NCBI GenBank assembly: GCA_003605115.1
Contig: QZKY01000016.1
Location: 1-64,000, forward strand
Source of the DNA: Oxalobacter sp.
GTDB taxonomy: Bacteria; Pseudomonadota; Gammaproteobacteria; Burkholderiales; Burkholderiaceae_D
Reading direction: 5' to 3'
Length of the DNA stretch: 64,000 nucleotides
Under the pieces are notes generated by a model, which saw only the letters and a list, made by a program, of their open reading frames with translations, was not told where the DNA came from and did not search any database. Of the stretch, positions 59,552 to 64,000 are shown piece by piece. Positions within the stretch are counted from its first letter, which is position 1. Every line of letters starts with the position of its first letter. Made by a program: the position numbers and the translations under genes.

Positions 59552-60667
59552 ATGACCAAATCCCTCACCTCCCACAATGAATGGCGCTATGTGTTGCGCG
59601 ACTTTCTTCGGTCGTCGCAAGGCCGATCACTGGCGAACTTCCCTAGCGATGCGCTGAGCTATGCGCTTGCGCCAGTTGCCGCCATCTCCTTGTGGATAGA
59701 CGAATACGCGCCAGCGCTGAAAGAAAAACCTGCACTGGATATTGTGATCGCAGGCGCAGCGCACGGCATGGATACGCTTGATGAAGGGCGCTGGTACCGA
59801 TTTCTGCCGCTCTTCCTGGGTAACGCAGACATGAATGTGACAGTGGATCTGGTCGGCAAAGGGCTGGATGCCACAGTGCCGGAAGTGTTCAGTGGCAGTG
59901 CGTTTCCGCTGGAACCGAAAAAATCCACGATGGCTGCGAAGGTTACGCACCTTGAAGCACCACGTCGTTTCCCCAATACGCTGGGCGAATACATGGCTTC
60001 ACGAGCAAATCGTCCTGCACCGGATCTGGTATTTATTTTCCATCCCGGATTCATCCTCAACAGCAATTCATGGATCGCTGAGGGTGATTTGCGCTCCGTG
60101 CTTGCACTGGGCACGCCTGTCGGGCTGGCTTCCTATGGCGAAGAAGAACACATGCAGGAAGTCTGGGTGTTGGCCGCACACGGATACAAGGCTGATCCGA
60201 AAGTGGTGAAGAATCGTTTTGCCGCGAACCTGCACAAGCAGGTGTTGCCCTCCGCCTTTGCGCACACGCTCTGGAAACTCGATAACGCTTTGCCCGCAAC
60301 CGACGCGCCCATCTCGGAAGAAAATCTGGACAAGATTAAAGCGTTCGACAAATGGATGTATGAAGCAGCGCAAAAAGGCGTGATCCTGCCTTTCCTCAAG
60401 GCTTTCGGCGGAACGACTCAAACAAAACATGGCGACTTCATCATCCTGCCCAATTTGAAGCTGGTCGAAAAAACCACCGGCAAGGTCTACGAACCCAGCA
60501 ATGCTGAAAAGTTCAATCCGGTGGGTGTGACGATAGAGAAGGCACTGCTGGATGCGTATCCTGAAAACTCGCCATTCGATTTTGATCGGGCGTATTGGTC
60601 AATCAACGTGGTTCCCCTTGTTGAGCAATCGCTTGATAACGCAGGCAAAAATGATGGTGTTGTTTAG
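59552..60667 (+). CDS. MSS51 C-terminal-domain-like protein of unknown function
   Basis: The 371-residue product resembles, from memory of the family pattern, the MSS51_C domain, known from eukaryotic mitochondrial Mss51-like proteins. Points of agreement are LDIVIAGAAHGMDTLDEGRW (about 62-81), VTVDLVGKGL, PDLVFIFHPGF (about 160), and TPVGLASYGEEEHMQEVWVL (about 190-210). No MYND zinc finger is present, and there is no signal peptide or membrane helix. The start at 59552 follows an AGGCAGGCC tract. It lies 17 nt behind nuoN on the same strand, so it is likely co-transcribed with the complex I genes. Function unknown. Confidence 0.7.
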   Translation: MTKSLTSHNEWRYVLRDFLRSSQGRSLANFPSDALSYALAPVAAISLWIDEYAPALKEKPALDIVIAGAAHGMDTLDEGRWYRFLPLFLGNADMNVTVDLVGKGLDATVPEVFSGSAFPLEPKKSTMAAKVTHLEAPRRFPNTLGEYMASRANRPAPDLVFIFHPGFILNSNSWIAEGDLRSVLALGTPVGLASYGEEEHMQEVWVLAAHGYKADPKVVKNRFAANLHKQVLPSAFAHTLWKLDNALPATDAPISEENLDKIKAFDKWMYEAAQKGVILPFLKAFGGTTQTKHGDFIILPNLKLVEKTTGKVYEPSNAEKFNPVGVTIEKALLDAYPENSPFDFDRAYWSINVVPLVEQSLDNAGKNDGVV

Positions 60668-60797
60668 GAGTACAGGCTTCGGGGTCTATCAGGGATATTC
60701 GATTCTTTAAAGTGCCTATTCCGTTGACAATTGCCCTCCAAATTTCCAATCTCAGGAGTTAGGTTCGATTTATTTTTCAGCAGTATGAGAAGCCGAG

Positions 60798-61079
60798 TTA
60801 CCGTTTCAGATCCCGGTAGAAATTTTCATGCGAGCCAAGCAATAACAGCAGGCGAGTAGCGGGATCGTATTCGTAGGCGAGCAAGGTTTCTTGCCCATTG
60901 CATTTGAACTTGTGTACATAGACGCCGGCCAAGTCCCCCTTCTTGCCTTCGCCAAGGGTCGGGTCGCGCACGATTTCATTGACCGCGCTGTCCACATCTG
61001 CTTTCTGCTTTGGATGCAAGCGTTTGTATGCACGCTTGAACAGCGTGCTTTGATAAACTTGGATGGTCGACCCCGTCAC
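60798..61079 (-). CDS. RelE/ParE-family toxin of a type II toxin-antitoxin pair
   Basis: The 93-residue product has the RelE/ParE pattern: a two-helix start (FKRAYKRLHPKQKADVDSAV), the central KKGDLAGVYVHKF, and a beta-sheet end TLLAYEYDPATRLLLLLGSH with ENFYRDLKR. Relatives act on translating mRNA or on gyrase; which applies here cannot be read off. The start is a GTG at 61079 that overlaps the antitoxin stop by 4 nt (GTGA). A longer frame exists to 61208, but its N-terminus lies inside the antitoxin gene. Confidence 0.87.
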   Translation of the reverse strand: MTGSTIQVYQSTLFKRAYKRLHPKQKADVDSAVNEIVRDPTLGEGKKGDLAGVYVHKFKCNGQETLLAYEYDPATRLLLLLGSHENFYRDLKR

Positions 61080-61303
61080 TTCGTTTTGCTTTCTGGGGCG
61101 AAAGGTGTAGCGAGGGTAGGACCTTCGGCGCGGGCGATCAGCAAGTCGCGTACAAAATCGATAGGCAAGTCCGGATTGTCCAGTGCAGCTTTTCCGACCA
61201 ACGCCCAAAATTCAATCTGACCTGAGATGGAGCGGCGCTCAGCCTGCGCGTGGGCGCGTGCTTGCTCATACAAGTCATCCGCAATGCGTACAGGGTTAGA
61301 CAT
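61076..61303 (-). CDS. ParD-like antitoxin
   Basis: The 75-residue product starts MSNPVRIADDLYEQARAHAQ, a ribbon-helix-helix DNA-binding pattern, followed by SISGQIEFWALVGKAALDNP and a charged C-terminus that would neutralise the toxin. It resembles the ParD-like antitoxin family. The ATG at 61303 has GGAGG 5 nt upstream. The toxin gene overlaps its stop, giving the usual antitoxin-first, translationally coupled order. It likely represses its own promoter through the repeats at 61333-61349. Confidence 0.87.
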   Translation of the reverse strand: MSNPVRIADDLYEQARAHAQAERRSISGQIEFWALVGKAALDNPDLPIDFVRDLLIARAEGPTLATPFAPESKTK

Positions 61304-61323
61304 GAGTACCTCCAAACAAGTGT

Positions 61324-61358
61324 GTTACAAATGTAGCATTATGGTAGCACAAATTATA
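61324..61358 (-). promoter_or_regulatory. Toxin-antitoxin promoter and operator-like repeats
   Basis: On the minus strand TATAAT lies at 61358-61353, about 50 nt before the antitoxin ATG. Just downstream, GTAGCA occurs twice (61333-61338 and 61344-61349 on the plus strand) with an 11-nt period, one helical turn. This suits cooperative binding by a ribbon-helix-helix antitoxin. No strong -35 is visible. Confidence 0.5.
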
Positions 61359-61604
61359 GCCATATGGAAAAGGGGTGCACGCTCGAACATTTATCAGATC
61401 GGTTGCAAGAGTAAAAAGTCGCTGCCCTCCAGCCTCCGCCGGGGCAACACCTTAGTGATCATGCAAATGATATTGCCCAGATAACGTAACGCGATCTTCC
61501 ATACTAAAATCGTTACAAAATGCACAGTGCTTGACCATCACTGTATCCCCCCTCGATAATGGAACAGCTTTGCCTGCCGTCCATACCATTTCGAGGGGAA
61601 ACCA
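61359..61604. other. Intergenic stretch before the VIT/vWA gene
   Basis: About 245 nt with no supportable gene, RNA or strong promoter. The only clear signal is the GAGGGG ribosome-binding tract just before 61605. Confidence 0.5.
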
Positions 61605-64000
61605 ATGATGTTCAAAGCGCCATCCGTTCGTGTTTTCATCATGGCTTTGTTGCTGGGGATCGTGGGGAGTGCCGTTGCACTCGATTTGATGCCCACGCGT
61701 CCACGCATCGGCTTGCATCCTCCCGGTAACCCTCCCGGCATGCGTCCGCCCTTGTTGCGGATCAGCGATAAGGCCGCCGAACCGGTGCGCCTGGTGTCTG
61801 TCAGTGTAGATAGCCAGGTGGTGGGGCATCTTGCACGCACGACGATAGAACTGACCTTCCGTAATCCCAACAATCGCATTCTCGAAGGCGAATTGCAATT
61901 CCCCTTGCTGGCCGGTCAACAGGTAACAGCCTTTGCGCTGGATTTTGTTGGCAAGTGGCGCGCTGCCGTGCCGGTGGAAAAAGCGAAGGGGCAGGAAGTA
62001 TTCGAAGAAGTCACACGCGCGCGCATCGATCCGGCTTTGCTGGAAGCGACCAAGGGCAACAACTTCAAGTTAAGAATTTATCCCATTCCCGCGCAAGGGC
62101 AGCGCAAAGTGTCGCTCACCATCACCGAGCGTCTGCCGGTGGGGCACAAGACAGCCAAAGGCAGCACAGCCTTGTATCGTTTGCCGCTGCCTGCCAATGA
62201 AAAACTCGAATCTTTCAATTTCCGTTTGCGTGCGCCAGGGCTGGAAAAAGGACAAACACGCGTGCAGCGTGGCTTGAGTGGTGCCGAGTGGTGGCATCGC
62301 GAAGGGGAAGCGAAGCTGGAGTTCTCTCGCAAGGATTACAAGCCCGCATCGCAAATCGACATCGCACTGATGCAGCCAGAACGTGAAATGAGCTTCACGG
62401 AAGAAAAAGACGGCGTGCAATATTTTTATGCGGAAGTACCGGGATTTAAACTTGCACGCGTGCAGCGTCCGGCGCCCAAACTGGTGTCGCTGATTTGGGA
62501 TGCTTCCGGCTCTGGCGCAGATCGCAATCATAACCGCGAGTTTGCTTTGCTGGATGCGTGGTTCAGGCTGGTGCGCAATACCACGGTGAATGTGAAGATT
62601 GCGCGTGATCGGGCCGAAGACGCAGGCGAATTCAGTATACGTAACGGTGATTGGTCAAAGTTGCGCGCTGTGTTGCAAAAAGTTGCCTACGACGGCGCAA
62701 CCAATCCGGCAGCATTCCAACCTGCTGCGTCTGCCGACATTGCCTTGCTATTCACGGATGGCCTGACGAATTATGGTGATGCGGCCATGCCGCAATACGA
62801 AGTGCCGTTGCTGGTGGTGAACGCCGCGTCCTCGGCGGATAGTGACCGACTGCGATTTTCAGCACAAAAAAGTGGCGGCGCGTTTGTGGATTTGACGCGC
62901 ACGCCCCCTGTCGTTGCCGCAAAAGCGCTGCTTGAGAAACCAGCGCAACTGACGAGCGCGCGGGCGAGTGGTGCGAAAGAAATACTGGTGTCACAAGGTG
63001 ATCTGCAGAAAGGCAGCATCAATATCGCGGGCATCTTGACCGAACCGGAAACGCTGGTTGAACTGGAGTGGAAAACGCCATCGGGTAATACGGTAAAGCG
63101 TAGCGTCAAGGTTGGCAGAAAAGATAAAGCGCAAACAACAACTGCTTTTGCTGCACAGGAATGGGCGCGCATGAAACTGGCGACGCTGGAGCCGGAATAC
63201 AATTTGCATCGCGCAGAAATCCAGCGTTTGGGGAAAGCATTTTCACTGGTAACGCGTGGTACGTCCTTGATTGTGTTGGATCGTGTTGAAGATTACGCGC
63301 GCCATGAAATTGTGCCGCCCGCAGAATTGCGTGCCGACTATGATCGCGTTCGTCATCAAATTCGTTTGAGCAAGGAAAAGGATCGCGCTGCGCATCTTGA
63401 GGCCATCGTCAAGCGCTTTGATGAAAAGATTAAATGGTGGAATAAGGATTTCCAGAAAGGCAAAAAACCAGAGTCAAAGGAAGAAGAGAAGCCTGCTGGT
63501 GCAGCAACGGCTGAACTTGCCATGCGAAGTGAACAACAAATGGCTGTAGCAAGAAAGAGTGCAGCGCGTTTGCTGGATGCACAGGAAGATCGCATGGCGT
63601 CGCCGCGCATGATGGAAAGGATGGCGACAGATCGTGCTGCACCAGCCTCGGCAGCGCCAGCAGCCGGTGCCAGTGGGCAGGCCGGCTCAATCAAGTTGAA
63701 AAAGTGGACGCCGGACGCGCCTTACATTGATCGCTTGCGCAAAGCCGAAGCGAAAGATTTGTATGCGATTTATCTGGACGAGCGCCCTGCCTACACGCAA
63801 AGTACGGCTTTCTTTCTGGATGCAGCCGACATTTTCTTTGAACGCAAAGAGCCGCATCTGGCGCAACGCGTACTGTCGAACCTGGCAGAAATGAATCTGG
63901 AGAACCGTCACATTCTGCGCATACTCGGTTATCGCTTGATGCAAGCGAAAGCGCCCGCGGAGGCGATACCGGTACTTGAACAAGTGTTGGAACTGGCACC
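61605..64000 (+). CDS. Secreted VIT/vWA-domain protein (3' end outside window)
   Basis: The frame is open from 61605 to the end of the window (798 codons visible), so the C-terminus is missing. GAGGGG lies 6 nt before the first of two tandem ATGs. The N-terminus is a signal peptide (FIMALLLGIVGSAVA). A VIT (vault/inter-alpha-trypsin) domain follows at about residues 55-195, with TTIELTFRNPNNRILEGEL, YPIPAQGQRKVSLTITE and FEEVTRARIDPALLE. Next is a von Willebrand A-like domain with the metal-site motif DASGS at about residue 299. A charged helical linker (about 585-690) leads into TPR-like helices. Probably a periplasmic or surface protein; partner unknown. Confidence 0.82.
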   Translation, partial: MMFKAPSVRVFIMALLLGIVGSAVALDLMPTRPRIGLHPPGNPPGMRPPLLRISDKAAEPVRLVSVSVDSQVVGHLARTTIELTFRNPNNRILEGELQFPLLAGQQVTAFALDFVGKWRAAVPVEKAKGQEVFEEVTRARIDPALLEATKGNNFKLRIYPIPAQGQRKVSLTITERLPVGHKTAKGSTALYRLPLPANEKLESFNFRLRAPGLEKGQTRVQRGLSGAEWWHREGEAKLEFSRKDYKPASQIDIALMQPEREMSFTEEKDGVQYFYAEVPGFKLARVQRPAPKLVSLIWDASGSGADRNHNREFALLDAWFRLVRNTTVNVKIARDRAEDAGEFSIRNGDWSKLRAVLQKVAYDGATNPAAFQPAASADIALLFTDGLTNYGDAAMPQYEVPLLVVNAASSADSDRLRFSAQKSGGAFVDLTRTPPVVAAKALLEKPAQLTSARASGAKEILVSQGDLQKGSINIAGILTEPETLVELEWKTPSGNTVKRSVKVGRKDKAQTTTAFAAQEWARMKLATLEPEYNLHRAEIQRLGKAFSLVTRGTSLIVLDRVEDYARHEIVPPAELRADYDRVRHQIRLSKEKDRAAHLEAIVKRFDEKIKWWNKDFQKGKKPESKEEEKPAGAATAELAMRSEQQMAVARKSAARLLDAQEDRMASPRMMERMATDRAAPASAAPAAGASGQAGSIKLKKWTPDAPYIDRLRKAEAKDLYAIYLDERPAYTQSTAFFLDAADIFFERKEPHLAQRVLSNLAEMNLENRHILRILGYRLMQAKAPAEAIPVLEQVLELA

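Overview
The window is chromosomal DNA from a betaproteobacterium. The evidence is the complete nuoA-N cluster placed after tpiA, secG and a tRNA-Leu gene, the gmk-rpoZ-spoT run, bamC directly behind dapA, a gltB-gltD pair, and a moderately GC-rich composition (judged by eye, not computed). I cannot name the genus. Nearly all of the sequence is dense housekeeping DNA. There is no rRNA, CRISPR array, phage or integrative element. The only mobile-type gene is a REP-associated tyrosine transposase.

Layout. 1-9.4 kb: a large membrane-tethered PAS/GAF/GGDEF/EAL protein, rarA, serS, an MFS transporter and a LOG-family enzyme. 9.4-14.8 kb, mostly minus strand: metC, rimO, an unknown acidic protein (plus strand), pgeF and rluD. 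14.9-18.9 kb: bamD, gmk, rpoZ and the bifunctional (p)ppGpp enzyme spoT, closed by a strong terminator. 19-31 kb: histone-deacetylase-like protein, Nudix hydrolase, cold-shock protein, pepA, lptF-lptG, an orphan type IIG-like target-recognition domain, a PBP7-like endopeptidase, dgkA, a short ppx, and a SulP transporter. 31.3-32.8 kb: a small heat-shock protein, then the transposase between inverted 25-bp repeats. 32.9-42.1 kb: gltBD, dapA, bamC and an MBL-fold hydrolase. 42.1-44.7 kb: a small Ala-rich lipoprotein, slyD, tpiA, secG and tRNA-Leu(GAG). 44.9-59.5 kb: all fourteen nuo genes for respiratory complex I. 59.5-64 kb: a protein resembling the MSS51 C-terminal domain, a ParDE-like toxin-antitoxin pair, and a VIT/vWA-type secreted protein cut by the window edge.

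Functional themes are envelope biogenesis (BamC, BamD, LptFG, SecG, DgkA, PBP7), nitrogen and amino-acid metabolism (GltBD, DapA, MetC, PepA), stress signalling (SpoT, Ppx, c-di-GMP protein, Csp, Hsp20), translation and RNA modification (SerS, RimO, RluD) and energy conservation (Nuo).

The main items that standard annotation would miss are: (1) a family of mirrored palindromic repeats built from two half-site types, GGGGTCAGAGT and GGGGTCAGCAGT, at four intergenic sites, whose first half-site also flanks the transposase gene on both sides; (2) a stand-alone TaqI/Eco57I-type specificity domain with no methyltransferase; (3) a 50-codon reading frame bridging nuoC and nuoD that contains a very strong hairpin whose arm is an inverted copy of the start of nuoD; (4) a prokaryotic MSS51_C-like gene directly behind nuoN.
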